Notes under the pieces: generated by a model
What the model was told of the DNA's origin: nothing
Databases searched by the model: none
The model's input: the letters and a program-made list of their open reading frames with translations, nothing else
Assembly (NCBI GenBank): GCA_046347625.1
Contig: JAXMFU010000005.1
Location: 62,001 to 126,000 of the forward strand
DNA from: CAIMUS01 sp046347625
Lineage (GTDB): Bacteria > Pseudomonadota > Gammaproteobacteria > Competibacterales > Competibacteraceae
Length of the DNA: 64,000 nucleotides
Direction of reading: 5' to 3'
Translations under genes and position numbers: made by a program
Shown: one piece after another, positions 16,907 through 26,087 of the stretch
Position numbering within the stretch: position 1 is the first letter of the stretch
Layout of the letters: every line of letters starts with the position of its first letter

Positions 16907-18214
16907 ATGAGTATCGAAGTCCGCGTTCCCACCCTGCCTGAATCCGTAGCCGACGCCACCCTGGTCACCTGGCATAAGAAACCCGGCGAGCCGGTAACGG
17001 CCGGCGAAAACCTGGTAGACCTGGAAACCGATAAGGTCGTGCTGGAAATTCCCGCACCCGCCGATGGGGTGATGGGAACCATTCTGCGCGGCGACGGCGA
17101 GACGGTGACGACCGGCGATCTGATCGCCACCCTCGAGGCGGCCGGCGCCCAACCCGCCGCGGCGGCGATAGTCGAACCCGCCGTGACCGCCGCGCCCGCT
17201 GTGGCGGCGGTGGCGACGCCGGCACCCGCCGTCGCGGCCGCTGCCGCACCGGCGGCCACCGTTGTCGATTTGGAAGGGTTAAGCCCGGCGGTACGCCGGC
17301 TGGTGGCGGAAAATAATCTGGATATCGGCAAGGTTCCCGGCAGTGGCCGCGACGGCCGCGTGACCAAGGGCGATGTGCTGGCCTATCTGAATAATCCCGC
17401 GCCGGCGGCCGCCGCCACCGCCCCGGCTACCGCACCGGTTGCCCGGGCGGCGCCCGCCGTGGTCGAACCGACGGTGCCGAGCGCCGCACCCAGTATCCCG
17501 CCCGATACCCGTGGCCGCCTGGAACAGCGGGTACCCATGACCCGGTTGCGGGCCCGTATCGCCGAGCGGTTGGTAGAAGCCCAGCAGACCGCCGCCATGC
17601 TGACCACCTTCAACGAGATCAATATGAAGCCGGTCATGGACCTGCGGGCCCGTTACAAGGACAAGTTCGAGAAGCAGTTCGGGGTTCGGTTGGGCATCAT
17701 GTCCTTCTTCGTCAGGGCGGTGATCGAGGCGCTCAAACGCTTCCCGGCGGTCAACGGTTCCATCGACGGCAACGATATTATCTATCATGGCTATTATGAT
17801 GTCGGCATTGCGGTATCCTCCCCGCGTGGCCTGGTGGTGCCGATCATCCGTGATGCCGATCGGATGAGCTTTGCCGATATCGAGCGGGCAATTAACGACT
17901 TCGGCGAGCGCGCCCGCCAGGGTGCGCTGACCATGGAAGATCTGTCCGGCGGTACCTTCTCCATTACCAACGGCGGGGTGTTCGGCTCACTGATGTCCAC
18001 CCCGATTCTCAATCCGCCACAAAGCGGCATCCTGGGCATGCATAAGGTCATGGATCGTGCCATGGTGGAAAACGGCCAGGTCGTTATCCGCCCGATGATG
18101 TATGTGGCCCTGACCTATGACCATCGTATCATCGACGGTCGGGAAGCGGTCTCCTCGCTGGTGGCCATCAAGGAAGGTCTGGAAGATCCGGCCCGCCTGT
18201 TGTTGCAGATTTAA
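16907..18214 (+). CDS. sucB: Dihydrolipoyllysine-residue succinyltransferase (E2 of 2-oxoglutarate dehydrogenase)
   Basis: Core of the 2-oxoglutarate dehydrogenase complex; transfers succinyl to CoA through a swinging lipoyl arm. 435 residues: lipoyl domain (about 1-77) with LETDKVVLEIPAPADGVM, the Lys being lipoylated; long Ala/Pro linkers (about 80-120 and 165-200); an E1/E3-binding domain (SPAVRRLVAENNLDIGKVPG ... GRVTKGDVLAYL, about 125-160); and the catalytic domain with FFVRAVIEALKRFPAVNG and the active-site YDHRIIDGREAV near the end. AAAGGAA precedes the start. The linkers are longer than in E. coli (405 aa). Confidence 0.98.
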   Translation: MSIEVRVPTLPESVADATLVTWHKKPGEPVTAGENLVDLETDKVVLEIPAPADGVMGTILRGDGETVTTGDLIATLEAAGAQPAAAAIVEPAVTAAPAVAAVATPAPAVAAAAAPAATVVDLEGLSPAVRRLVAENNLDIGKVPGSGRDGRVTKGDVLAYLNNPAPAAAATAPATAPVARAAPAVVEPTVPSAAPSIPPDTRGRLEQRVPMTRLRARIAERLVEAQQTAAMLTTFNEINMKPVMDLRARYKDKFEKQFGVRLGIMSFFVRAVIEALKRFPAVNGSIDGNDIIYHGYYDVGIAVSSPRGLVVPIIRDADRMSFADIERAINDFGERARQGALTMEDLSGGTFSITNGGVFGSLMSTPILNPPQSGILGMHKVMDRAMVENGQVVIRPMMYVALTYDHRIIDGREAVSSLVAIKEGLEDPARLLLQI

Positions 18215-18280
18215 TACCTGTTCCTTGCTGCCGGACGGCTCGCCAGGGTTGTCCGGCAGCGCTTCGTTAGGGGAGAATTT

Positions 18281-19708
18281 ATGGCCAATACCTATGATGT
18301 CATCGTTATCGGCGGCGGTCCCGCCGGTTATGTGGCGGCGATTCGCTGCGCGCAGCTTGGTCTGACAACCGCCTGCATAGAAAAATGGATCAACTTCAAG
18401 GGCGAGCCGGCGCTGGGCGGCACCTGCCTGAATGTCGGTTGTATTCCGTCCAAAACCCTGCTGGAATCGTCCGAGCAGTACCATAAGGCCAGGGAGGTAT
18501 TGCCCGCGCATGGGATTCAGGTGGGTTCGGTCACGCTGGATCTGAACCAGATGATGGCCCGCAAGGAGCAGATCGTGTTGCAATTGACCAGCGGTATCTC
18601 GACGCTGTTCAAAGCCAATAAGGTCACTTGGCTGAAAGGACATGGCAAACTGCTGGCGGAGCGCCAGGTCGGATTCACCAGTCTGGAAGGCGCAACGGAG
18701 ATTCTCAATGCCGACAACGTGATTATCGCCACCGGTTCGGTACCGATCCAACTGGCTTCCGCTCCCACCGACAATGACGTGATCGTCGATTCCACCGGTG
18801 CTTTGGATTTTCGTCAGGTTCCTAAAAAGCTGGGGGTGATCGGTGCCGGCGTCATCGGTCTGGAACTGGGTAGCGTCTGGCGGCGGCTCGGTGCCGAGGT
18901 GATCATGCTGGAAGCCGTGGAGGATTTTCTGGTTCCGGTGGATTACCAGGTTGCCCGCGAGGCGCTGCGTCAATTCCGCAAGCAGGGTCTGGATATCCAT
19001 CTGGGCGCGCGGGTGATCGGCACCGAACGGGTCGATAACCAGGTTCGGGTCCGCTATCAAGAGAAGGAGGGCGAAAAAGAGATCGCGGTGGATAAGCTCT
19101 TGGTCGCGGTTGGCCGGCGCCCCAATACCGATAATATCGCCGCTCGGGAAGCCGATTTACTGTTCGATGAGCGCGGTTATATCCATGTCAACGAGGTCTG
19201 CGAGACCAATCTGCCGGGAGTTTACGCCATCGGCGACGTGGTACGCGGCCCGATGCTGGCCCACAAGGGTTCGGAAGAAGGCATTATGGTTGCCGAGCGG
19301 ATCGCCGGCATGCCCGTACAGATGAACTACGATACGATTCCCTGGGTGATCTATACGGCGCCGGAAATCGCCTGGGTGGGTAAGACCGAGCAGGCGCTCA
19401 AATCGGAAGGTATTCCCTTTAAGACGGGAACTTTCCCGTTTACCGCCAACGGTCGCGCCAAGGCACTCGAGGGCGCCGTCGGCATGGTCAAGCTGCTCGC
19501 TCATGGCGAGACCGATGCAATCCTGGGTTGCCATATTCTCGGTCCTTATGCCTCGGAACTGATTCAGGAGGTGGTGCTGGCGATGGAATTCTCCGCCAGC
19601 AGCGAGGATATCGCCCGTACCGTACATGGTCATCCCACGCTGTCCGAGGCCATGCACGAAGCGGCCCTGGCGGTGCATGGCCACGCGATCCATAAGATCA
19701 ATGCCTGA
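18281..19708 (+). CDS. lpd: Dihydrolipoyl dehydrogenase (E3)
   Basis: FAD- and NAD-dependent enzyme that reoxidises the lipoyl arm of SucB (and often of pyruvate dehydrogenase and the glycine system). The 475-residue protein has VIVIGGGPAGYVAAIRCAQL (FAD), the redox disulphide GGTCLNVGCIPSK, LGVIGAGVIGLELGSVW (NAD), the second FAD motif VYAIGDVVRGPMLAHK, and the catalytic HGHPTLSEAMHEAAL near the C-terminus. GGGGAGAA precedes the ATG. Lying in the suc operon, it is probably the E3 dedicated to the 2-oxoglutarate complex. The gene ends 6 bases before a strong terminator. Confidence 0.98.
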   Translation: MANTYDVIVIGGGPAGYVAAIRCAQLGLTTACIEKWINFKGEPALGGTCLNVGCIPSKTLLESSEQYHKAREVLPAHGIQVGSVTLDLNQMMARKEQIVLQLTSGISTLFKANKVTWLKGHGKLLAERQVGFTSLEGATEILNADNVIIATGSVPIQLASAPTDNDVIVDSTGALDFRQVPKKLGVIGAGVIGLELGSVWRRLGAEVIMLEAVEDFLVPVDYQVAREALRQFRKQGLDIHLGARVIGTERVDNQVRVRYQEKEGEKEIAVDKLLVAVGRRPNTDNIAAREADLLFDERGYIHVNEVCETNLPGVYAIGDVVRGPMLAHKGSEEGIMVAERIAGMPVQMNYDTIPWVIYTAPEIAWVGKTEQALKSEGIPFKTGTFPFTANGRAKALEGAVGMVKLLAHGETDAILGCHILGPYASELIQEVVLAMEFSASSEDIARTVHGHPTLSEAMHEAALAVHGHAIHKINA

Positions 19709-19714
19709 AGCTTG

Positions 19715-19738
19715 AAAAGCCCCCAAATCGGGGCTTTT
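19715..19738 (+). terminator. Rho-independent terminator of sucA-sucB-lpd
   Basis: Perfect 9-bp stem AAAAGCCCC / GGGGCTTTT with a 6-base loop, followed by T, directly after the lpd stop codon. It is symmetrical enough to work on either strand. Confidence 0.92.
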
Positions 19739-19762
19739 TGCTCAGCGGTGAATAACAATTTT

Positions 19763-19889
19763 GTAGGGTGGGCAGCTTGTCTGCCCACCAATTTTATATC
19801 CCAGTTTTGTAGTTTTGTAGGGTGGGCAGCTTGTCTGCCCACCAATCCTGCATCCGGGGCGGCGTGGGCAGACAAGCTGCCCACCCTAC
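19763..19889. repeat. Three copies of repeat family B
   Basis: GTAGGGTGGGCAGCTTGTCT... twice in the forward direction (19763-19789, 19817-19843) and once inverted (19864-19889), separated by short spacers. Each unit is itself a palindrome (TGGGCAG / CTGCCCA). They fill the gap between the suc terminator and the next gene. The same unit occurs at 32.9, 38.7 and 56.5 kb. Confidence 0.85.
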
Positions 19890-19982
19890 CTCTTAAACTG
19901 GCGCGTATGGGGCCATGGCCCACCCTACCGGTGCCACTCTTGCAAACCGCTCAATAATCACTGCTATAAGGGGATTGCCCGT

Positions 19983-21248
19983 ATGATTTTGTACAATCTG
20001 TTCCCATTACTGGCCGGCAAATTCAGCGACTGGACGCCCCATCTGGAACGGGCCGCCGAGATGGGCTTCGACTGGATTTTTGTCAATCCGGTCCAAAAGA
20101 CAGGCTCCTCCGGCAGCCTTTATTCGGTCGCCGATTATTTTCAGTTGAATCCGCTGTTGCTCGATCCGTCGTCGGCGCTTGCTCCCGATGAGCAACTCGA
20201 GGCGGCCATCAAGACCGCCGAATCGTTGGGTCTGAAAATGATGATCGATCTGGTCATCAATCATTGCGCCGTGGATTCACCCATCGCCCAGCAGCATCCT
20301 AATTGGTTCGTCCACGAATCGGACGGCAGCATCGCCCATCCCTTCTGTATCGACAACGGCCGGAAAGTCGTTTGGGGCGATCTGATCCGCTTCGATCATG
20401 AGCATACTTCCGACCCGGAGGGGCTGTATAAATTTTTCCGCAGTATTGTGGAACACATGATCGAACTTGGCTTCAAGGGTTTCCGCTGCGATGCCGCCTA
20501 TCAGATTCCCAAGGCGCTTTGGCAACGGCTGATGCGCGATATTAAAAAGAAGCATCCGGATGCCATTTTTGCCGCCGAAACTCTGGGCTGTACCGCCAAG
20601 CAGACCCTGGAAACCGCCCAGGCCGGTTTTGATTTTATCTTCAACAGCAGCAAGTGGTGGGACTTCGAAAGCAATTGGCTGAAAGAACAGTATCACCTGT
20701 TGCGTCAAGTGGTACCTTCCATCGGTTTTCCGGAAAGCCACGATACCGAGCGACTGATGCAGGAATCGGGTGGCAATATCGCCGCCCTGAAACAACGCTA
20801 TCTCTTTGCGGCGGTATTTTCGGCGGGCGTGATGATCCCTATCGGCTTCGAATTCGGCTTCCGCAAGCGCCTGCATGTCGTCGATACCCGTCCCGGCGAT
20901 TGGGAAAAGACGGATATCGATTTGACCGACTTTATCCGCAAGGTCAATACCTTTAAAAAGCGCTACCCCATTTTTCAGGAAGAATCCATTAATAGCTTCC
21001 TGCCTTATGAAAACTCGAAAATCCTGCTGATGTGGAAAGCCTCCCACAAAATCTCCCAGGAAGCCTTGATTATTTTGAATAAGGATGTCCATAACCGGCA
21101 GCATTTTCATACCGCCAACCTGCACCAGTTTATCCAGGCCGGTGAACCGTTGCAGGATGTATCGCCGGAATATCCCATGGATTATCTGCCAAGGCCGTTC
21201 TCCTACGATCTGAATCCCGGCCAGGGGCTGGTACTGGTGGCTGAATAA
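19983..21248 (+). CDS. GH13-family alpha-glucan enzyme
   Basis: 421 residues forming an (alpha/beta)8 barrel of the alpha-amylase family. The four classic regions are visible: MMIDLVINHC (region I), GFRCDAA (region II, nucleophile Asp near residue 169), AAETLG (region III, acid/base Glu near 198) and PESHDTER (region IV, near 252). The architecture is short and has no starch-binding domain, and it resembles the catalytic half of maltosyltransferase- or GlgE-like enzymes, so exact specificity is unknown. No signal peptide, so it is cytoplasmic. AAGGGG lies before the ATG. It is the first of three glucan genes in a row. Confidence 0.9.
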   Translation: MILYNLFPLLAGKFSDWTPHLERAAEMGFDWIFVNPVQKTGSSGSLYSVADYFQLNPLLLDPSSALAPDEQLEAAIKTAESLGLKMMIDLVINHCAVDSPIAQQHPNWFVHESDGSIAHPFCIDNGRKVVWGDLIRFDHEHTSDPEGLYKFFRSIVEHMIELGFKGFRCDAAYQIPKALWQRLMRDIKKKHPDAIFAAETLGCTAKQTLETAQAGFDFIFNSSKWWDFESNWLKEQYHLLRQVVPSIGFPESHDTERLMQESGGNIAALKQRYLFAAVFSAGVMIPIGFEFGFRKRLHVVDTRPGDWEKTDIDLTDFIRKVNTFKKRYPIFQEESINSFLPYENSKILLMWKASHKISQEALIILNKDVHNRQHFHTANLHQFIQAGEPLQDVSPEYPMDYLPRPFSYDLNPGQGLVLVAE

Positions 21249-21386
21249 AGCGGCGGCGGGTTCATGGTACCCAGTGGCGCCGCCTTATGCTAAACCTGAG
21301 CCGCGAACCGGAACCCGCCAGGGTAGCGCTATCTAAGTAATGGCGGATCCATCCGCTTTATATCCACGATCAAGGAGAAAACGTCT

Positions 21387-22850
21387 ATGAGTGAGCTTCC
21401 CGAATACGTCGACGGTCTGCCGAACATTTCCGGTTCGGAAGCGGCGGTAGCTGAGGCGATCCGTCGCAGTCAGGGGCAGCCGATTTTCCGTAACAGCAGC
21501 ACGATCGACTTTGGCCGTATCAACAGCGCCTTTGCCATTGCCCTGCATATGCACCAGCCGCTCATTCCCGCCGGCGGCGGCGATCTGCACACAGCGGAAA
21601 TCATCAGTAATCTTAAATATATGATGGACAATCAGGGCATCGGCGATAACCACAATGCCCCGGTGTTCCATTGGTGTTACAAGCGCATGGGCGAGTTCAT
21701 CCCCCAGTTGATCGAGGAGGGCAAGCAACCACGGGTAATGTTGGAGTATTCCGGTACGCTGTTCCATGGTCTGCGGCATATGGGACTGAACGACGTATTC
21801 GATGCGCTCAAGACCATTACCTGCAATCCCCGCTATCGGCACGCGGTGGAATGGCTGGGCTGTCCGTGGGGGCATGCCGTCGCGCCTTCCACGCCGGTGC
21901 AGGATTATCGTCTGCACGTTCAGGCGTGGCAGAATCACTTCGCCGCCATTTTCGGCCTGGAGGCGGTGGCCCGGGTGCGTGGCTTTTCACCCTCGGAAAT
22001 GGCCCTGCCGAACCATCCCGATGTCGCCTATGAATTCGTCAAGACCTTGAAAGACTGCGGTTTTGAATGGGTACTGGTACAGGAGCATTCGGTGGAACGG
22101 CCGGAGAACGGCTGGGGACCGGAGAAGAAGCATCTGCCCCATCGGCTGGTCTGCACCAATTCGCAGGGCGAGACGGCCGGCATCATTGCGATTATCAAAA
22201 CCCAGGGCAGTGATACCAAGCTGGTCGCCCAGATGCAGCCCTATTATGAAGCCAAAGGTTTGACCCGCTGGGAACTGGCCGGCAAATCGGTGCCTCCTCT
22301 GGTGACTCAGATCGCCGACGGTGAAAACGGTGGAGTCATGATGAACGAGTTCCCGGGCAAATATTTCGAGGCCGTGCGGGAATGTTCCGACTCCCTGACC
22401 CCGGTCATGAATGTGACCGAGTATCTGGAACATCTGTTCGCCATGGGCATTCGGGAAGCCGACCTGCCCGCATTGCAACCGCTGTTCCAGAAACGTATCT
22501 GGGACCGGTTCCAGCCCGGCGAGGGTGAAGACAAACTGACCAAGGTCATCGAGGAATTAAAGCACGAAGATCATCGTTTCCATGTCGATGGCGGGAGTTG
22601 GACCAATAATATTTCCTGGGTCAAAGGCTATGAGAATCTGCTGGGGCCGATGGAAAAGGTCAGCGCCGCGTTCAATGAGAAAATTCTGGCTCGAGGTATT
22701 TCACCGTCCGATCCGAGGTATCGCAATGCGCTGTACCATTTAATGGCCTCGCAGACCAGTTGCTACCGCTATTGGGGCCAGGGTTTGTGGACCGATTACG
22801 GCAGAGAGCTCTGCCGTCGTGCCGACGCTATTCTCAGTCATGATCTCTAG
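21387..22850 (+). CDS. Glycoside hydrolase family 57 enzyme
   Basis: 487 residues. GH57 proteins are alpha-amylases, branching enzymes or related retaining hydrolases. The motifs are visible: ALHMHQPLIPAGGG (region 1), EYSGTLFHGL (region 2), GFSPSEMALPNHP (region 3, with the candidate nucleophile Glu near residue 203) and ADGENGGVMMNE (region 4, with the candidate acid/base Asp). No signal peptide. AAGGAG precedes the ATG at 8 bases. It lies between a GH13 gene and a second GH57 gene, which suggests a role in glycogen or starch-like glucan turnover; specificity cannot be read from the sequence. Confidence 0.9.
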   Translation: MSELPEYVDGLPNISGSEAAVAEAIRRSQGQPIFRNSSTIDFGRINSAFAIALHMHQPLIPAGGGDLHTAEIISNLKYMMDNQGIGDNHNAPVFHWCYKRMGEFIPQLIEEGKQPRVMLEYSGTLFHGLRHMGLNDVFDALKTITCNPRYRHAVEWLGCPWGHAVAPSTPVQDYRLHVQAWQNHFAAIFGLEAVARVRGFSPSEMALPNHPDVAYEFVKTLKDCGFEWVLVQEHSVERPENGWGPEKKHLPHRLVCTNSQGETAGIIAIIKTQGSDTKLVAQMQPYYEAKGLTRWELAGKSVPPLVTQIADGENGGVMMNEFPGKYFEAVRECSDSLTPVMNVTEYLEHLFAMGIREADLPALQPLFQKRIWDRFQPGEGEDKLTKVIEELKHEDHRFHVDGGSWTNNISWVKGYENLLGPMEKVSAAFNEKILARGISPSDPRYRNALYHLMASQTSCYRYWGQGLWTDYGRELCRRADAILSHDL

Positions 22851-22872
22851 CTTGAACTGAACAGCCGCCGCA

Positions 22873-22963
22873 GGCTGGAATAAGGCGGCTGCCAGCGGCC
22901 GTTTCCGGCCTGCCCAGGAGCGCCGGAAACGTTCCGCAAACTCCACTTATTCCGGCCTACAAG
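22873..22963. repeat. Palindromic repeat, family C
   Basis: GGAATAAGGCGGCTGCCAGC ... CCACTTATTCCGG is an imperfect inverted repeat with GTTTCCGG inside. Related units are at 28940-28981 and 38784-38820 (CCGGAATAARCGGAG). It lies between the two GH57 genes. Confidence 0.65.
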
Positions 22964-23023
22964 TCTGCTGATTCCGGCTTACAAGGGGCTGACCTAAGGG
23001 GATTTCCACGGTAACATCCTACT

Positions 23024-24202
23024 ATGCCGGACATTGCACACGCTTTAGTACTTACTTTACACCAGCCACCGGATAATTTAGAGGAATTACTGCTCCGCAA
23101 CGAATGGGAGGCCAGAGAAATCCTCTGTGCCCTGGATCGCATTCCCCGTGCCTTATGGGGTGATGAGGATCTCGCTCGAGTGCACCTGGCGTTGTCCGGC
23201 ACTTTGCTGGAAACCCTTTCCAGTCCGGATTTTCAAAGCCGGGTCAGCGAGATTGTCGATTGCGGCTCGTTCCTGTGGTATTTGCAAAATCCCCGCTTGT
23301 TTCAGATCCTGGGGACGGCCTATTACCATCCGGTATTGCCGCTGATACCCCGGCTGGATTGGGAAGAGCAATTGCGGCGCTGGCAGGGGATCGGCCGACA
23401 TCTGCTCAATCGTGAGAGGTTTTCCGGTTTCTGGCCGCCGGCGATGGGTTTCTGCATGGAGTTGATTCCGCTGCTCAAGCGGCTCGGCTACCATTATGTT
23501 CTGGTGGACAGCGAGCACGTGCAACCGCTCACCCCGATGAGTTGGCAGGAAATCCGCTACTGTCCGCATATTGCCGCCTTCGACGGCGAGGAAATCATCG
23601 TGATTGTCAGGGATCGGGATCTTTCCAACGCCCAGGAAGCGGGGATGGACCCGCAGTGGTTCATCCGGGAAGTGCAGGAACGGACCCGGGGCTGCGATTT
23701 TCCGCCCCTGGTGACTACCGGTACGGACGGCGAAAATGGCGGCTGGTTTCGCAACATGGCCGCGGGGAGTAATTTCTGGACCGCGTTCTACCGTCCCTTG
23801 CTGGAGCGAATACGGGCCGGGCAATGTACGATCCACCCGACATTCATCGACGACTACCTGAATTGTTACGGCGCCCGCGGGTCGGTTACCATCGCACGGG
23901 GGGCCTGGAATACCGGCTGGCATCATGGCGCCGGCTTTACCCAGTGGACCGGGTCACCGGCCCAGCAAGCCGCCCTGGCCCGCCTGAATCAAGTCAGTCA
24001 GTCGGTCCACGCCGCCTTTACCGCCGTCCAAGCCAGGTCGGACTACGATCCTGAATTGCATCACTTGGTGGAAGAAGCCCGCTGGCGGGTATTGCGAGCG
24101 GAAACCAGTTGTAATTTCTTTTGGGGTGATGCCTGGGTCAATCGCTGTCATCACGATCTCGATGAAGCCTGTCTCTGTCTGGAACAGGCGGCCCGATGTT
24201 AA
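23024..24202 (+). CDS. Second GH57-family protein, catalytic nucleophile apparently lost
   Basis: 392 residues, shorter paralogue of the preceding GH57. It keeps region 1 (LVLTLHQPPDNLEE), region 2 (LALSGTLLETL) and region 4 (GTDGENGGWFRN). In region 3 the segment GFWPPAMGFC aligns with GFSPSEMALP of the neighbour, which puts Ala where the nucleophile Glu should be (near residue 140). If this alignment is right the protein cannot hydrolyse by the normal mechanism and may be a binding or regulatory subunit. No clear ribosome site. Convergent with the next gene across a short AT-rich inverted repeat. Confidence 0.85.
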   Translation: MPDIAHALVLTLHQPPDNLEELLLRNEWEAREILCALDRIPRALWGDEDLARVHLALSGTLLETLSSPDFQSRVSEIVDCGSFLWYLQNPRLFQILGTAYYHPVLPLIPRLDWEEQLRRWQGIGRHLLNRERFSGFWPPAMGFCMELIPLLKRLGYHYVLVDSEHVQPLTPMSWQEIRYCPHIAAFDGEEIIVIVRDRDLSNAQEAGMDPQWFIREVQERTRGCDFPPLVTTGTDGENGGWFRNMAAGSNFWTAFYRPLLERIRAGQCTIHPTFIDDYLNCYGARGSVTIARGAWNTGWHHGAGFTQWTGSPAQQAALARLNQVSQSVHAAFTAVQARSDYDPELHHLVEEARWRVLRAETSCNFFWGDAWVNRCHHDLDEACLCLEQAARC

Positions 24203-24206
24203 AAAA

Positions 24207-24258
24207 GGTTAAAGGTTAAACGCTAAAATCGGCTGTTTAAATCTTTTACCTTTAGCCT
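24207..24258. terminator. AT-rich inverted repeat between convergent genes
   Basis: AAAGGTTAAAGGTTAAACG on one side and TTTTACCTTTAGCCTTTAA on the other, separated by about 15 bases. It sits between the stop codons of two convergent genes and is built from the same heptamer (GGTTAAA) seen as a tandem array at 62.6 kb. It could act as a bidirectional terminator, but lacks a GC-rich stem. Confidence 0.4.
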
Positions 24259-25131
24259 TTAATTTTCATGCCAGCGATACCAGATCAACCCGAACCATTC
24301 GTAGCATAGATAATTAATGGCATAAATCGATGGCACTGAAGGAATCCAGGAAGCCAGCTCGAAGGGTTTGAATTCAGTCGTGAAAAATAGAGTAGGTGCG
24401 GGAATGACCTTAATCCCGGCGTGCTGAAAGGATTCCACCGAGCGCCGCATATGCGCGGCCTGGGTCACCAGCAAGATCGTATCGATTCCCCGTGATTTCA
24501 GAATGGCGGCGCTGTGGGCGGCATTTTCCCAGGTATTGTGACTGCTGATTTCCACCAGCACCGGGGTAATGCCGAAATCTTCTTCCAGTACGCGTTGCAT
24601 CAGTTCCGCCTCCGGTATTTTCTGCTCGAGACTCGGCTCATAACCAAAGCCGCCGCTGGCCAGCACGGGCAAACCGGTCTGTCGCGCCAGGCGGGCGGCG
24701 TAGCGAATTCGGCCCAAGGTGCGGATATGAACGGTATCCTGGCCATATTCCGGTGCTTCGGGATAAACACCACCGCCCAGGACAACGATAGCGCCGGGTC
24801 GGCCCGTATCGATCGCCTCGGTGGTTACCGGTCCATAAATCTCCATCACCCGACTCAAAAGATTGGCGGTCAAGCCGATACTGCAAAAATAACTGAGTAC
24901 GACGCTGGTTGTCAGTAAGATGATACCGGCGGTGCGACGCCAGCGTAGCAACACAAGCGCCACCAACCCAAGCAGGATGGGACCGCCGGGTGGCAGCAGC
25001 AGGGCTTTGAGCCAACCGATCAAGATCAAAAGGAAGTCTCCCAAGGAATGTAATGAAATGGTTTGCCGGGAAAAATTCGTAGGTAGTGTCTGGGGTAGTG
25101 TCTGGCCGAAAACCGCTTTCGCGAGCGTCAA
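24259..25131 (-). CDS. YdcF/ElyC-type DUF218 membrane protein
   Basis: 290 residues counted from a TTG at 25131; the start is uncertain because no ribosome site is visible. Two hydrophobic segments near residues 32-75 precede a soluble DUF218 domain: AIVVLGGGVYPE, IRYAARLARQTGLPVLASGG, ISSHNTWENA and LLVTQAAHMRRSV, which are the ElyC/YdcF signature. E. coli ElyC acts in the envelope on undecaprenyl-phosphate metabolism at low temperature. It is separated from tatC by a copy of repeat family A. Confidence 0.85.
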   Translation of the reverse strand: MTLAKAVFGQTLPQTLPTNFSRQTISLHSLGDFLLILIGWLKALLLPPGGPILLGLVALVLLRWRRTAGIILLTTSVVLSYFCSIGLTANLLSRVMEIYGPVTTEAIDTGRPGAIVVLGGGVYPEAPEYGQDTVHIRTLGRIRYAARLARQTGLPVLASGGFGYEPSLEQKIPEAELMQRVLEEDFGITPVLVEISSHNTWENAAHSAAILKSRGIDTILLVTQAAHMRRSVESFQHAGIKVIPAPTLFFTTEFKPFELASWIPSVPSIYAINYLCYEWFGLIWYRWHEN

Positions 25132-25140
25132 CTTTGTAAG

Positions 25141-25280
25141 TTACCGTGAACATCCTCCCGTAGGTCGGGTTAGACGCGCCGGCCAGCCAGGTAGCCTCTC
25201 GCGGTGCGATCACGGGCGCGTCGTAACCCGACAGGGAGCCGAGGGTCATCGCCGGGGGTGCTTTTTGTTAAGAGGCTGGT
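25141..25280 (+). repeat. Dispersed repeat family A, full copy
   Basis: GTTACCGTGAACATCCTCCC leads into GTAGGTCGGGTTAGACGCGCC, then a 25-base variable centre, GGGCGCGTCGTAACCCGACA, GGGAGCCGAGGGTCATCGCC and GGGGGTGCTTTTTGTTAAG. The same order and spacing occur at 35062-35198. Confidence 0.8.
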
Positions 25281-25297
25281 TTCTATCGGTATCGACA

Positions 25298-26077
25298 CTA
25301 CACTTGCTTATTATCGTAATGATCGACAGCAGTCGTAGGGGCGGCCGTCGAGCGTTGTTTTGCCAGCATCCGGGCCACCAGCACGCCGGCCTCGAACAGC
25401 CACCACATCGGCACCGCCAGCAGCGTCTGGGATACCACGTCCGATCCCGGTGTCAGCACCATGCCGAGCGTAAACGCCCCGATGATCACATAAGGACGCC
25501 TGGCTACCAGCGCCTCCGGGGTAATGACGCCCAGCATCACCAGCATGATGACGGCAATCGGCACCTCGAAGGCCACGCCGAAAGCGATAAACATGGTCAG
25601 CACGAAGTCCAGATATTTGCTGATATCCGTCATGACCGCCACACCCGCCGGCGCCGTACTGACAATAAAGGCGAAAAAAATCGGCAGGATAATGTAGTAA
25701 GCGAACACCATGCCACAATAAAACAAAATCGTGCTCGCCAGCAGCAGGGGAATCGCCAGCCGTTTCTCATGCTGGTACAAACCCGGTGCGACAAAAGCCC
25801 ATACTTGATAGAGTATCCAGGGGACGGCGATGAATAGCGCGACGATCAGGGTCAGCTTCATCGGCGTCATGAATGGCGAGATCGGATCGATGGCCACCAT
25901 CTGACTCCCGATTGGCAAATGCGCCAGCAGCGGTTTGGCCAGCAGTTCGTAAATCGGATTGGCAAAGGGTAGTAACACCAGGGCGACCAGCAGGATTCCG
26001 GCGAGCATCCGTAACAGGCGGGTCCGCAATTCCAACAGGTGACTGATAAAAGGTTGTTCCTGGTCGAGCTCGGCCAC
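25298..26077 (-). CDS. tatC: Sec-independent protein translocase subunit TatC
   Basis: Core receptor of the twin-arginine translocase, binding Tat signal peptides in the inner membrane. 259 residues with six predicted membrane helices. Conserved features: N-terminal PFISHLLELRTRLLRML, WILYQVWAFVAPGLYQHEK (family-critical segment) and PIAVIMLVMLGVITPEAL. The start is a GTG at 26077 with GGAG 7 bases before it. Last gene after tatA and tatB. The window encodes likely Tat substrates: two OpgD-like proteins with RR motifs at 52-55 kb. Confidence 0.96.
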   Translation of the reverse strand: MAELDQEQPFISHLLELRTRLLRMLAGILLVALVLLPFANPIYELLAKPLLAHLPIGSQMVAIDPISPFMTPMKLTLIVALFIAVPWILYQVWAFVAPGLYQHEKRLAIPLLLASTILFYCGMVFAYYIILPIFFAFIVSTAPAGVAVMTDISKYLDFVLTMFIAFGVAFEVPIAVIMLVMLGVITPEALVARRPYVIIGAFTLGMVLTPGSDVVSQTLLAVPMWWLFEAGVLVARMLAKQRSTAAPTTAVDHYDNKQV

Positions 26078-26087
26078 GGTGGGTCTC

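Noticed and set aside
19763..19889. Possible CRISPR array
   Set aside because: The units are palindromic, in mixed orientation, with irregular short spacers and no cas genes.
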